Made by a program: the position numbers and the translations under genes | The notes under the pieces: model-generated | Database searches by the model: none | Seen by the model: the letters and a program-made list of their open reading frames with translations, nothing else | Told to the model about the DNA's origin: nothing | NCBI GenBank assembly: GCA_001972305.1 | Contig: BDDD01002684.1 | Span: 1-64,000 of the forward strand | DNA: 64,000 nucleotides | Source of the DNA: Cephalotus follicularis | Taxonomy: Eukaryota > Streptophyta > Magnoliopsida > Oxalidales > Cephalotaceae | Direction of reading: 5' to 3' | Part shown: one piece after another, positions 22,157 to 33,472 of the stretch | Layout: every line of letters begins with the position of its first letter | Numbering within the stretch: the stretch's first letter is position 1

Positions 22157-23881
22157 TTTTGGAACCTTATGGAGTTTAAGCAATAAAATATCTAAATGTT
22201 ATCATCTCATGATACCCTAATATATATATTGTGTTATCATCTCATGATTATCAAGACATATGGTTCGTTTCCAGGATCTTTTGAGCATACATATATAATA
22301 TGATGTATAGAAATCAATAGGGAGGAGCAGGCAGAATTACTCACATGATTGGAGCGGTTCCTTTCTTCTTCCTTTGATTTTTCTTGCTTCCAAAAGTGCA
22401 GGTTCTTGTTGTTAGTATAGAATGGTTCTAGCCTCCAAGTGTAGAAGGCCTCCAAGGTATCCATACCAAGATTCAATCTCCAACTATCAACACTTGATTG
22501 TCAAGAGAGAGAGAAAGGGGGCGGTTAGGGTTTCTTTAGAATAGAGCAAGTGTGTTCTATTTCCAAAAATCTCAATTATGAATAGGAAGATGTTTTTATA
22601 TATTTGCTGCTAGAGAAATCCTACTTAAACTCAAACTCCTAATTTGACCATCCTTCTTCAAAAGGAATTCCTTTCCTTTTAAACATTTTAATCTCATTAA
22701 AAATAGTTAGGAAATAATTATCCTAATTATGTTTCTCTCCTTACGTGGTGGAAATATTAGCCCATGTTGTGTGTGACCCTATGGGTTCACTGTTACGCTG
22801 GCCGTACGATTAAATTGTGACGCTCACAATTTATCCAATTAAATATTTATCATCTCATAAAAATATTCTCTTGGACATTTCGAATTAAAACTCTTTTAAT
22901 TCTTTTCTTTCAAGAGTAATTTATCAATTTAATCTCGGGCATCCTACTGGTCGACATCGACATCTAGCAATATATAACGACCCCCAGGTAATATGAATAA
23001 TTTGTGAACCACTATTTACAGGTACATGCACGTATAGTCCCTCCATTGACAATGCTCTAATTAAATCTAGGGTGCGGATTATGTCAGACCCAAATAATTT
23101 AATCTTTCGCCTCATGACTATCTTTCATTAGCCTAAATAATATTAGAGGTGCCCCTCTAATATTCAACCAATGATATCACACTCTTGATATCGTGGCTAG
23201 CCTGGCCAGGTGCTTAATCGCTAACGAAAATCATCTTGAGCATAATCTTCTTTTACTAGAAGCAATGGATTCATTGTTGCCAGTTCACATGCCTCCATAC
23301 GTAAGCATACTATGTCTAACTAATACATGTATACACTTCATAGAATATGTATTTAAGCATCATCAAAACACAGCATCCTATGCACAAGACATCCAGTGAC
23401 AGCTCATGTCCAAGGACCACATGCACTGCTGTAAAACTAGAATTGTATCTGACATGTAAATAAAACTCCATACAGATATTCTATCAACAGTCACCTTCAG
23501 TGAACTCGTTAAACAAGCACCCACGTAGTTGTCATAGCATCATCGATGTGAGTGAGTGTGAGATCATTTACACTCATCTTGTCGATCTGATTGTATGTGC
23601 CGATCTATCTGGATTAATCATGCCCTGAGTGTCAATCCTATAACCAGGGAGATTCAAAATAAAGTATACCGAGATTCCAACTCTCACATCATGATCTCAT
23701 CATGAACTTGGTTCTCTAAATTTATTCCAGGACATTCATTTACAATAATTAAGCATGTATTAATGAAACGAACTCATAGCTATTGATAAAACATAAACAT
23801 CTTTATTGAATCTATAAATCATTTATACAAGATAGAGTAAATACAAGCTCATCACTGGCTTGTAGGACTTTATCTCTAACA
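22157..23881 (-). repeat. 5' LTR of copia1 (right copy), 1725 bp
   Basis: It matches the left LTR along its length and is uninterrupted, ending on the + strand at CTCTAACA followed by TSD GATCG. It holds the promoter and R region in principle; I cannot place a TATA box with confidence. Confidence 0.93.
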
Positions 23882-25661
23882 GATCGCTTACGCCTCAAGG
23901 AAATTGAAGCCTCACGAAGAAAAATACCCAAGTCATGACCTAGAATTGGCAGTGGTAGTATTCGCGCTGCGTAAGTGGAGGCACTACCTATATGGTATGA
24001 AGTTTGAGGTGTATACCAATCACAAAAGCTTGAAGTACCTATTTTCATAGAAAGATTTGAACAGGAGACAGAGAAGATGGATGGAATTGCTCAATGACTA
24101 CAATTGTGAAATCCAATACCATCCAGGCAAAGCTAATGTTCTAGCAGACGCGTTAAGTCATCGTCTACCTTGTCTCAAAATTTCTCACATACAGGTACTT
24201 CCAATGTTATTGGAAAGAATCCGAGAAGAACAAAATATGGATGGAACGCTGTTAAAGGCCGCATTGAATGATCAAGGTGGTTTGAAGTCTGATTTTTCAA
24301 TGCAAAGTGATGGACTGATCAGATATAGATATAGAATTTGTGTTCCCAATGATAAAGAATTGAAAGACGAGCTTTTGTGACAAGCTCACCGGTCCATATT
24401 TTCGGTACATCCGGGGAGTACCAATATGTATCGAGATCTGAAACTTAGCTATTGGTGGAATGGTATGAAAAAGGTAATTTTTGAATATGTCGCCTCTTGC
24501 CTGACATGTCAGTAAATTAAAGCAGAACATCAAAGGCCAACAAGGTTACTCCAACCCTTACCTGTGGCACAATGGAAATGGGAACACATCACCATGGATT
24601 TTATGACTGGTTTGCCGAGAACAAGGACCAACCATGATGCCAGATGGGTGATCGTTGACTGCTTTACTAAATCTGCTCATTTCTTAGAGATCAAGACCAC
24701 ATATTCTCTTGAACGGTGGGCAACCTTATATATTGGAGAAATAGTTAAACTCCATGGTGTACCGATCAGTGTAGTGTCAGACAAGGACCCTCGTTTTAAG
24801 TCCCGATTCTGGAAGAAATTTCAAGCAGCTCTTGGTACGCAACAGTATTTTAGCACTGCTTTTCACCCTCAGACTGAGGGACAGTCTGAGAGAACCATTC
24901 AAACCCTAGAAGACATGCTCAGAGCATGTGTGATGGATTAGGGTGGCAGTTGGGATGAACATCACCCATTAGTAGAATTTGCATATAATAACAGTTATCA
25001 TGCCAGTATTGAAATGGCACCTTTTGAAGCTCTCTACAGTCAAAAGTGTAGAACCCCAATATGTTGGCTTAAAGTTGGTGAACGGAGTCTTTTAGGACCA
25101 TAGTTGATACAGGAAGCAATGGAAAAGGTGAAAGTGATTAAAGAAAGACTGCAGGCAGCAAAAAGTAGACATAAAAGTTATGCGGATCACCACAGAAGGG
25201 AACTGGAATTTTCAGTGGGAGACTATGTCTTTCTTAAAGTCTCACCTCTTACAAGCATTATGAGGTTTGGCAAGAAAGTAAAGTTATGTCCTCGCTTTAT
25301 AGGACCTTTTGAGATCCTTGAAAGAGTAGGTGTAACGGCCTACTGACTGGCCTTGCCTCCCAGTTTATTGAATGCTCATGATGTGTTTCATGTTTCAATG
25401 TTAAGGAAATACCAGCCTAACCCTACTCATGTGCTTCAGTGGGAATCGTTACAGTTGGAATTGGACATGAGCTTTATTGAGACTCCTATCTGAATACTTG
25501 ATCGACAAGTTAAACAATTGAGGAGTAAAAATGTTCCATTACTGAAGGTATTTTGGAAATGTCATGGAATTGATGAAGCTACATGGGAACGTGAGGTTGA
25601 CATGAAGGCAATGTATCCTCACCTATTCATACCCTGGAATCTCGGGATGAGATTCTCTTAA
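23882..25661 (+). pseudogene. gypsy1 RNase H (rest), integrase and chromodomain-like tail, broken
   Basis: Continues the gypsy1 frame after copia1. RNase [20 protein letters not shown] (23892-), [12 protein letters not shown], and [14 protein letters not shown] near 24120. Integrase: an HHCC finger with SVHPGSTNMYRD and CLTCQ (about 24400-24515), core aspartate in [12 protein letters not shown] (24583-), second aspartate in SDKDPRF (24780), glutamate in [12 protein letters not shown] (24878-), then GPFEILERVG. The end has VKQLRSKNVPLLKVFWKCHG and EATWEREVDMKAMYPHLF (25510-25630), the chromodomain-like tail of chromoviruses, thought to steer insertion to heterochromatin. Stops are at about 24055, 24378, 24513, 24940, 25100, 25343 and 25490, and the frame ends at TAA 25659-25661. 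Confidence 0.88.
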
Positions 25662-25672
25662 GGGGGGAGGCT
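25660..25672 (+). other. Polypurine tract of gypsy1
   Basis: AAGGGGGGAGGCT overlaps the pol stop and abuts the 3' LTR start TGTAGCACCCC at 25673. Confidence 0.88.
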
Positions 25673-28317
25673 TGTAGCACCCCAAAAATCTTATAATGAA
25701 AGGTATGGCTTTTGGACTTAAAGGTGTTAATATTGTTCTTGGGCTAGAATCGGATATAAGGAAGAAATGGGTATTGGGCCGACTTCACTGATGCACAACC
25801 CATATTACAAAAGAAATAGACATCAAGTGTCCAGGGAATTCGAGAGTATTCCGTTATTGGTTATAAAAAGGGAATAGGAGAGTGTGGGGATAGTTTTCTA
25901 GAGGCATTATTTGGGAAGGTGACAAAGATATAACTTTGTCCAGAACATTATTGTCTCCCTTCTCTCGACTTTAGATTCGCCACTCTCAACCTTAAAGGAC
26001 GCCTGATAGCAAGGAAGGATGGAGCGAAGCCTGAAAGCAAAGAAGCATTGGTGCATGACTAGCCGAGCAAAGGAAAGAACAGTTCGAAGATCGACAGTTG
26101 AGGTAGGATTTACTTCCTACTCAGAACCTTTACTCCTACTGTGTATTGTTATAAATGTTATGATAATAATGAATGCTCAGGATAGGATTAGGTAAATGAT
26201 ATAAAGGTAGAATGACTGATATATATTTAATGGTCATCTGCAATTGATGGGTATTTTGGATTTAGTGAATATTGTGTTTTGTTTTCATATGCTGATGGTG
26301 TCCTAGTGCACCACGCCTACATCCGACCATGCATGCTTCCAATCAGAGACGACGCCCAAGTGTGAAAAGGCATGCACCAGGCAATGGGTCATATCGCTCC
26401 ATGCATGCGTCCATGCAGTGCTTGTTATCATGCCATGCCTGTACCAAGCATGCTGAACAGTGCTCCCAAGTATGCAATGCCTTGTGCTGAGCTCTCCAAC
26501 ACAGGCACTCCATGGCGTGCATCCTGCGCATGCGCAGCAATGCGTCTTAAGCTCCATGGTGTGCGACCAACTCATCCCTAGAAATGTGTCCGAGCAGCAT
26601 AACATGCGTCCTGAGCCCCCTAGCGTTTACGTCCTGTGCATGCCGAATGTTATGCTCGAGCTCTCCACTAGAATATGTGCCGAGCATCCAATGCCATACA
26701 CCGAGCTCTCGAACAAGTATTCCAAGCATGCACCCCAAGCACGCCAAGCAATGCGCCCGAGCTCCCTATCCCCATGCGTCCAGAGCATGCAATGGCATGC
26801 ACCCGAGCTCCCTGTCGCCTGCATCCTAAGCATGCATCGTGTGCATGTCAAGCATGAGCCCGAACTCTCCATAGCATGAGCAAGTCTCTGAGCATGCCGA
26901 GATGGTGCCTAAGCATGCCATGCATGCGTCTGACCATGCTGATTAATATGTCCCGCTGAGACAGTGCCTAAGCATACCATGCCTGCGTCCGAGCATGCAT
27001 GCACCCGAGCATGCTAAGCAGTGCATCCTAGCAATCCATGACATGCATCCAATGCATGTCGAGCTATGCATCTTAGAGCGCTGTAGCACGCATCCATGCA
27101 TACCAAGCAGTGCATCCTAGTACGCTATGGCATGCGTCCAATGCATGTTGAGCTATGCGTCTTAGTACACTGTAACACGCATCCATGCATGCCAAGCATG
27201 TCGAGTAGTGCATCCTAGCATGCTATGACATGCGTCCAATGCGTGCCGAGCTGTGTGCCTTAGTAGGCTACAACATGAGCACCTATGTGCGTCCAACTAT
27301 AATTACCCGAGGAAGACTACTGTAATTAAGTGAAAGAATGGCAATAAGAGAAAGGATAAATGAATGTAGTGTAATGTAGTGAAGGCAGACCTCTCAATGA
27401 AATAGAAATGTAGTGTCACGGTAATGAGTAATGAGTAATGTAATGTAATGTACTGGGTCACCATTGAGATGAACCAGTAAGGCTTTTCCTGAGATGATCC
27501 AATGAGTCACCAAATGAGATGAACCAAGAGAGTCACCGAGATAGCCCAAAGGATCACCAATTGAGATGAGCCTAACGGATCACCAGTTGAGATGGGCCAT
27601 AAATGTCAAATGAATGATACTGTATAGTGTGATAGTGTTAAAGGTAATGGAAATGTTTATGTTCCTCCCCTCTGCCTATAACACCTAGAGCGCGTATATT
27701 GCTCTTCCTAAAGCCGAGGAATCCGAGGAACTGGTCTGCGTAAAATGAAATGTTTATCCCATCTCGGCTCCTCTGCCTTTAACGTCTAGAGTGCGTGTTA
27801 TGCTACTCCTTAAGTAGGGGATGCCGAGGATGAATAGATCTAAATGATTGATAATGGTTCGGTGAATGTTATGAATGCTTGTAATGTATGGTTGGTTATG
27901 TAATTGCATCTCTCATTGTATCCATGCTCATACTTGCTGATGGCACTTCACATATGCATGGGTAGTAGTTCTTACACAACTAGTGGTTGCTGACCCATTG
28001 CATTATTATGTAATGGGTCATGTTTAGGAGGTGTTACACAGCAAGCAGCGGATTGAAACACTGAGTAAGTCTCCTCCTTCCAGTTGCAGTTCGATGACCC
28101 ACGAGTATAAAGATAAGATTGTATATTGTTAATGACCTGCCGGTTTGTGGCAGAGTTAACCTTGGATAGTTTTGTATAATATTGGGTTTTATCCAATGAA
28201 TTATTGTTATTTGGATTTTTCGCATGCATTATGGTGTTATAAATTATTTTAAATTAATTCGCTGAATGTTGATATATGAAATAGTACTACTCATGGCGTG
28301 TCAAGCCTTGGGGGATT
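25673..28317 (+). repeat. 3' LTR of gypsy1, end missing
   Basis: Starts TGTAGCACCCC. It contains a TATA-like GGTTATAAAAAGGG (25859), the CATGC minisatellite (26290-27310), GAGATGAACCA repeats (27470-27600) and a GACCCATT/AATGGGTC hairpin (27992-28019) in its uninterrupted state. It follows the 5' LTR as far as CTTGGGGGATT and stops at 28317, about 40 bases before the expected TTACA end. Confidence 0.9.
26290..27310. repeat. CATGC minisatellite inside the gypsy1 3' LTR
   Basis: Counterpart of the array at 1290-2340 with many small differences and repeat-number changes. Open frames here (up to about 139 codons) are artefacts of the repeat. Confidence 0.85.
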
Positions 28318-29100
28318 TACAAGCCAACTCAAAGAAGGCTGAAAAGGCACTATCCTTTGTCATATGTCTGGTCTAAGCCTACTAAGAAACTGTTTTGCTT
28401 TCCTTACCTCAGTTATAAACATGTGAAGAGCAATCCTGGCTAATTCAATAAACTTAGCCATATACTGGGGTATAGTCATACTCCCTTGCACTAAACCAAG
28501 GAACTTTGCCTCTTTCTTGTCAACCTCTACCTCAGGAAAATACTTCTCATTTAACTCTGTGACAAACAAATCGCAAGAGCTCACTATCCCCAACTCTTCC
28601 CAAGAAGAATCCACCATCCTCCACCAATGCTCTGCCTCACCCTGTAACACATAAGTGACAAAAATGACCTTCTATAGATCTGAACACTCCAAGAACATGA
28701 AGATCTTATCCATCTGCATAAACCATCTCTCAGTGGAAACAACATCAAATTCTCCTATAAAAGTTGGAGGATTTAGCTTCAAAAACCGAATTAAAGGATC
28801 CTCCCTACGTGTAGTATGATCATCTGGTCTCTCTGCTGCTTTTGCACGTTCAGCTGTTCTAGCAACTGTGGCATGATTTGAAACAACCAATTGGCATTAC
28901 AAGTGCTCATTCATCATGGTCATGGTGGCATACATCTCCCTTAGGAAATCTCTTGGGTCTTCTTGAGAAAGTGCCATAAATTCCACATCTTGTGTCACAT
29001 TACTTCCTTCCGGTTCCTCAACACCCTTATTAGCACTGGTGCGTCTAGTTGATGGCCCACCTTTGGCTCTTCTTGCAGTTCTTCCATAATGGCCTTCCAT
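28318..29100 (-). pseudogene. gypsy4 gag, 5' part, broken
   Basis: Capsid gene fragment. It starts at Met 29100 (MEGHYGRTARRAKGG) and keeps one frame with in-frame stops at 28897-28899 (TAA), 28672-28674 (TAG) and 28360-28362 (TGA). Landmarks: PRDFLREMYATM near the N-terminus, EDPLIRFLKLNPPTF, YVLQGEAEHWWRMVDSSW (about 28640), ELNEKYFPEVEVDKKEA, and RKAKQFLSRLRPDI. Similar phrases in gypsy1 and gypsy2 gags show the same clade. It ends at the rearrangement point without reaching the zinc knuckles. Confidence 0.85.
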
Positions 29101-29239
29101 ATCTACCTTATATAAGAAAAAATGTTAGAAGTTCACTTATCTCAACCACAGTTCCAAAATAACTGAACAATAACAATATTATCCATAACACTTAATTCAA
29201 ATAGCCAAGGATCCTATCCTGGCATAGCCAACTTAAAAT

Positions 29240-29253
29240 AGGCTCTGATACAA
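29240..29253 (-). other. Primer-binding site of gypsy4 (tRNA-Met, one mismatch)
   Basis: Minus-strand TTGTATCAGAGCC differs from the standard TGGTATCAGAGCC at one position and lies a few bases after the LTR end GTGTGACA (left end at 29260). Confidence 0.78.
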
Positions 29254-30570
29254 CTCAACTGTCACACACCAACCATGGGAGGACCTCATGTCCTGACACA
29301 TGGTAATACATCCATATACATAGCATAATATCCAAAATATGCTATAAAATATAACTTTATTAACAATATTGTGGAAAACCATTCAAACACTTGCATACAT
29401 AATCCAAGGTCATACATCACATCAATACATATGTCTGCAGCATTGCCACAAGGTGGCAGGTCGATACAACTGAAATACAACACTTATACAAGCATATCTT
29501 GTACAACAAATCTTATACAAGAAAAATATAAGTAGAAACTGAACTGCTACTAGAAGTCTTGTCATGGAGGCCAGGTCCGATCACTTTGAGGTATCCTTTG
29601 AACTCGTCCCTAGAGGTATGCCCATTTAAAGAATGGGTCAGCCAAACACGGCTATGTAGGCAATACTATAAGCAATGAAGTGAACAGATATGTACAGGTA
29701 TATGCATGGCATGTGAAATGCATGAATGCCAATTATGGACAGTGTTAGTACATCAACTGTCCCTAAGCGATGGAATACTTAACGAGCCCTAATCATGGAC
29801 TTACAAACCATACATCCTGGGTTTACCGACACTTCATAAATCAATCCATAACCATCCATGGGTGCAAACAATCCATAAGGTATAAGTACCACTCTATCTC
29901 TGGCCCGAGATAGCTGAGTGGAATCGAGATAACACTGACCACCCACCCATACCATAACGCTAGTCTGTCATAGGTTCTAGGCAAATTAATATTTCTCTTT
30001 GATACTACACTCCTATAGTTCCAACCACAATGTGGTATCTCACCCATAAAGTGGGTTCCTATAGGCCCATTCAATTTTCATGCCATGTGGTCTAACACCA
30101 CTAGCCTTCACGACGGAATGAAGATTAGGAATGAGTTATCTCATCAAGTTTCAAACAATATCAATCCATTAAACCATAACCATATAACAATTTAAAGGAT
30201 AGGGACCTAACTATAAAGGATCACGTTGGATCCATCCGTCCAAAACCATTTTCCATAATTATGTCATTCCATTGCCATTTTCCAGTCCCTATCGACGTTA
30301 ATAAAACAAAGAGGAGATCCAACTAGGATATTTGCGTCCAAACCATCCAAATTGAGTAATCCTAGCCATTTATTGAAAACCTCATTGAAATTCATTTTGA
30401 AGTTTGATTTGAAGATCAATTTTTTTAAAACAGGGTTCACATAGGTTATACGGCCTTAGGGAGTCTTCCTATAGAACCCATTTCAAGATAAAGGAGTTTG
30501 GGGTTGAAAAGGGGTTGAAAACATGGTATTTTGTATAAAACAAGGCAACAAAGCACCAACCCTTTAAACC

Positions 30571-30665
30571 AAAGCGTCGACTATTTCGTGTTGTAAAGCA
30601 TCACCGGTTAAGCGTTGCCTCATAAAGCATCGACAATTGCACGAAGCGTCGATAGTTTATCCTTT
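30571..30665. repeat. GCGTCGAC/GCATCGAC motif cluster in the gypsy4 LTR
   Basis: AAGCGTCGACTATTT, AAAGCATCACCGG, AAGCGTTGCC, AAAGCATCGACAATT, AAGCGTCGATAG and a diverged AAAGCAACGATGG (just downstream) occur within about 100 bases. Confidence 0.7.
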
Positions 30666-30747
30666 TATTAAAGCAACGATGGTTTTTGGCTTCACAGAAG
30701 GACGAATTCGGCTGTTAAAAGTTCACAAATCGATCCAAATCCATTTA

Positions 30748-33312
30748 CGTAAGCCCCAGATTTTTTTTGATGTACGTTATTGTTTGTATTTATATGATTG
30801 AACAATATTGTATGTACTGATGATATGGAGTGTATTTACATATAGTATTTCACATTTTATGTCTGTTTACGAGTAGTAGGGGTTCAATAGAACCTAAAGC
30901 GTAGTTTTTGGGTTTTCCACCCATGAAACCTATATCAGGCAAGCTAACTCTCTTTTCTTCTCATTTTCTTCTATCCCTTCCTTTCTAGAGTGAGAGTGAG
31001 AGAGGGAGTTAGAGAGAGAGAGAGGTCGGTTTTGACCAAGGAAGGATCCATTGGATTCATGGTGGGGTGTAGAACTTGGAGGAAGGTTCAGAGCGAGGAT
31101 TCAAGAAACAAATCTCGTCCATTCTTCGTTTTGAACCAGTTGCAGGTAGGTTCTACGTATATGCTCTGAACTCATGCATATTGATGGAATTGATTGATTT
31201 TATGGTTACAGATAACTGTATGTATGCTGGATGTATGGACTAGGGTGGTTTTCATGGTTTAAAATGATTGATTTTGAATCAGAGAGAGAGTTGAGAATTT
31301 AGGTTTATACGTCTATTCTCTTCTCTCTCTATATTCATGGGTTATGGGTAGGGATCTGAAGGTATGAAGTGGTTTTCAACTTATAATTGACAATTGGAAC
31401 TTACATCTTCCTCTGGATCAGATTTTAAATTGATTTAAATGGTTTTGGTTTGAACTACAAATTGCTAGCAAACATTTTCAATGTTCTGCAAAGGTTGTAA
31501 ACCGTCAATGTCTTCGATCATAGCGTTGGCACTTTTCTTGAGAGATAACAGTCGACGCCTACAACAATTGTTGATTGCAGAGGTCAGAAGCTAAGGTGGA
31601 GCTCGGGAAGTTAAAGGCAGACCGCGGAGGTAGAGGTCATATGTAGAGGTCAGAGCTCAAAACTCGAAGTCAGACCTCGGTTCTTGAAGGCAGACCTCAG
31701 AGGTAGAAGTCAAAGCTAAAAGCTTGATGTCAGACCTCAATGCTTGAAGGCAACCTCAGATGTAGAGGTCAGAGCTCAAAGCCTGAAGTTAGGCCTCAGT
31801 TCTTGAAGGCATACCTCAGAGGTAGAGGTCAGACCTTGGATCAAAGAAGCTAAGGCAGAGCTCGGGAAGCTAAGGTAGACCTTGGAGCAAAGAATCGGTG
31901 CTTAGCACCCTGTTCTCTGTAAAACAAACCGTTTGCAATCCTTTTCAATCCCAAATGCTTTTAGATTCAAATGAATTCCATAGGAAGCCTCCCTAACTCC
32001 TTGTAGCCTATATGAATCCTCTTTTAACACTATCAAACTTCAAATAAATTTTCAAAATAAATCTTTAAAGAAAAGTTTCAATAGAAAATTTTTACAAACA
32101 TTCCAATGGGTTTTCAATGAGGTTTTCAAGAAATTGTTAGGATAGTACAATTTGATTGTTTGGACGTGAGTATCCTAGTTGGGCTTCCTCTTCATTGTTT
32201 TTATAACTTCCATTGCGACCAAGAATGGAAAAACAGTTTTGGAAGTAAGTATGAAAACGGTTACGAAAAACGGTTTTGGCAGATGGATCCTATGTGGTCC
32301 TTTATATTAGGTCCCTATCATTTAAACGTTTATAAGGTTACGAGTTATAAGTTCTTAATGACTTGTTGTGATTGAGACTTGACGAGATAACTCATTCATA
32401 ATATGCATTTAGGCAATGAAGGTTATGGGTGATAGGCCACATTGTACAGAAATATATGATCCTCCCTTTTTGGGTGGACCTACAAGTATCACCACATTGT
32501 GAATGGATATTGTACGACATGGACAATGGGGAACGGCTATCACCTTCAGGGTAAGCCTTACAATATGGTACAGCTAATGTGGTCAGTGTTATCTCAGCTC
32601 CATACGGCTATGACACAGAGGGTGTGTAGACGATGAAGGTACTATCTCGGGCCGAAGAGGCAGAGTAGTACTTAGACATTACACACTGTTTGCACCTATG
32701 ACTGATTATGGACTAAATTTGGAATGTTTGTAGACTTAGGGTCTTTTCTGTGATTAAGACTAGCTAAGTATGCCACCACTTAGGGACGGTTGGTATACCA
32801 ACGCTGTCCACAATTGGCATTCTTGCATCTCACATGCCATGCATATATATATATACTGTATATTTGTACACTTCATTGCATATAGTATTACCTACATGGC
32901 TGTGTTTGGTTGACACATTCTCGAAATGGGCTCAACATCTAGGGTTGAGTGTAGAGGACACATCAGAGTGATCGGACCGGACTTCAAGACAAGACTCCAG
33001 TTCCAGTTGCAGTTTATTTCATCTTGTACCTACCTTGTATAAGATTGATGTATAAGACTATTGGTAAAGGATGTTTGTAGTTCAGCTTTTCACCTGCCTG
33101 CTTGTGGCAGTGCTTCAGATATATGTTGAGATGTATTATGTTGGGTTCATCTCTTGAAGTATTTGTACGGTTCTTTCTGCATGCACATTTATGTATTAAA
33201 GTTTTAAATTATAGGGTATTTTGGATGTATGCTACGATGTTATACAAATGAATTGTATGGACGGTTGCCACGTGTCAGACTGTGGGACCTTCCTTTGGTT
33301 CGGGGAGTGACA
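30748..33312 (+). repeat. 5' LTR of gypsy2, 2565 bp
   Basis: Begins CGTAAGCCCC (expected TGTAAGCCCC) and ends GGGAGTGACA before the primer site. CTATATCAGGC (30927) in a setting similar to CCTATATAAGAC in the 3' LTR may be the TATA box. It contains GAGAGA tracts, a 60-bp minisatellite and a hairpin at about 32922-32942. Confidence 0.9.
31580..31880. repeat. 60-bp minisatellite (AGAGGTCAGAGCTC) in the gypsy2 5' LTR
   Basis: Four to five imperfect copies of a ~60-bp unit made of AGAGGTCAGAGCTCAAAGC, GAAGTCAGACCTCGG and TTGAAGGCAGACCTCAG. The inner AGGTCAGA/CAGACCTC sub-repeats are partly inverted and could pair. Confidence 0.85.
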
Positions 33313-33318
33313 GTTTGG

Positions 33319-33330
33319 TGGTATCAGAGC
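33319..33330 (+). other. Primer-binding site of gypsy2 (tRNA-Met)
   Basis: TGGTATCAGAGC lies six bases after the LTR end, preceded by an extra TTTGG that slightly duplicates the site. Confidence 0.9.
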
Positions 33331-33472
33331 CACTCTATGCTTGCTATGCGAAGATAGGATCCTTGGCTATTGGGATTAAGTGTTAAGGATAAGGTTGTTT
33401 ATTGTACGACTATATTGGAATTGTGGTTACGATAAATGGATATCCGACCATTTTCTCTTATACAAGGTAGAT

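Larger units (their letters stand above)
10537..23881 (-). mobile_element. Ty1/copia element 'copia1' inserted in gypsy1 RNase H (TSD GATCG)
   Basis: A complete element on the minus strand. TSD GATCG is at 10532-10536 and 23882-23886. Reading on the minus strand: 5' LTR (23881-22157), primer site, ~1.7-kb leader, gag-protease ORF, integrase, RT and RNase H (integrase before RT defines Ty1/copia), polypurine tract, 3' LTR (16434-10537). The 3' LTR carries a 4.1-kb solo LTR. Gag-protease is open but pol has several stops and shifts. The right LTR starts TTTTGG where the left has TGTTGG, so one terminal base has mutated. Confidence 0.94.
1130..28317 (+). mobile_element. Ty3/gypsy chromovirus 'gypsy1', degenerate host of the left nest
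   Basis: Order on the + strand: 5' LTR (interrupted), tRNA-Met primer site, gag with two zinc knuckles, protease, RT, RNase H, integrase with an HHCC finger and D-D-E core, a chromodomain-like tail, a polypurine tract and the 3' LTR. This order (integrase last) defines Ty3/gypsy, and the tail suggests a chromovirus, probably Tekay/Del. The two LTRs differ at about ten positions over the first 170 shared bases (1130 versus 26134). The element holds two LTRs in its 5' LTR, an internal 1404-bp duplication, and copia1 in its RNase H. The 3' LTR has lost its last ~40 bases at 28317. It is dead: many in-frame stops, shared frameshifts and a lost protease aspartate. Confidence 0.88.

Noticed and set aside
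31580..31880. AGGTCA elements as nuclear-receptor-like sites
   Set aside because: AGGTCA half-sites are meaningful for animal nuclear receptors; in a plant LTR minisatellite there is no basis for this.
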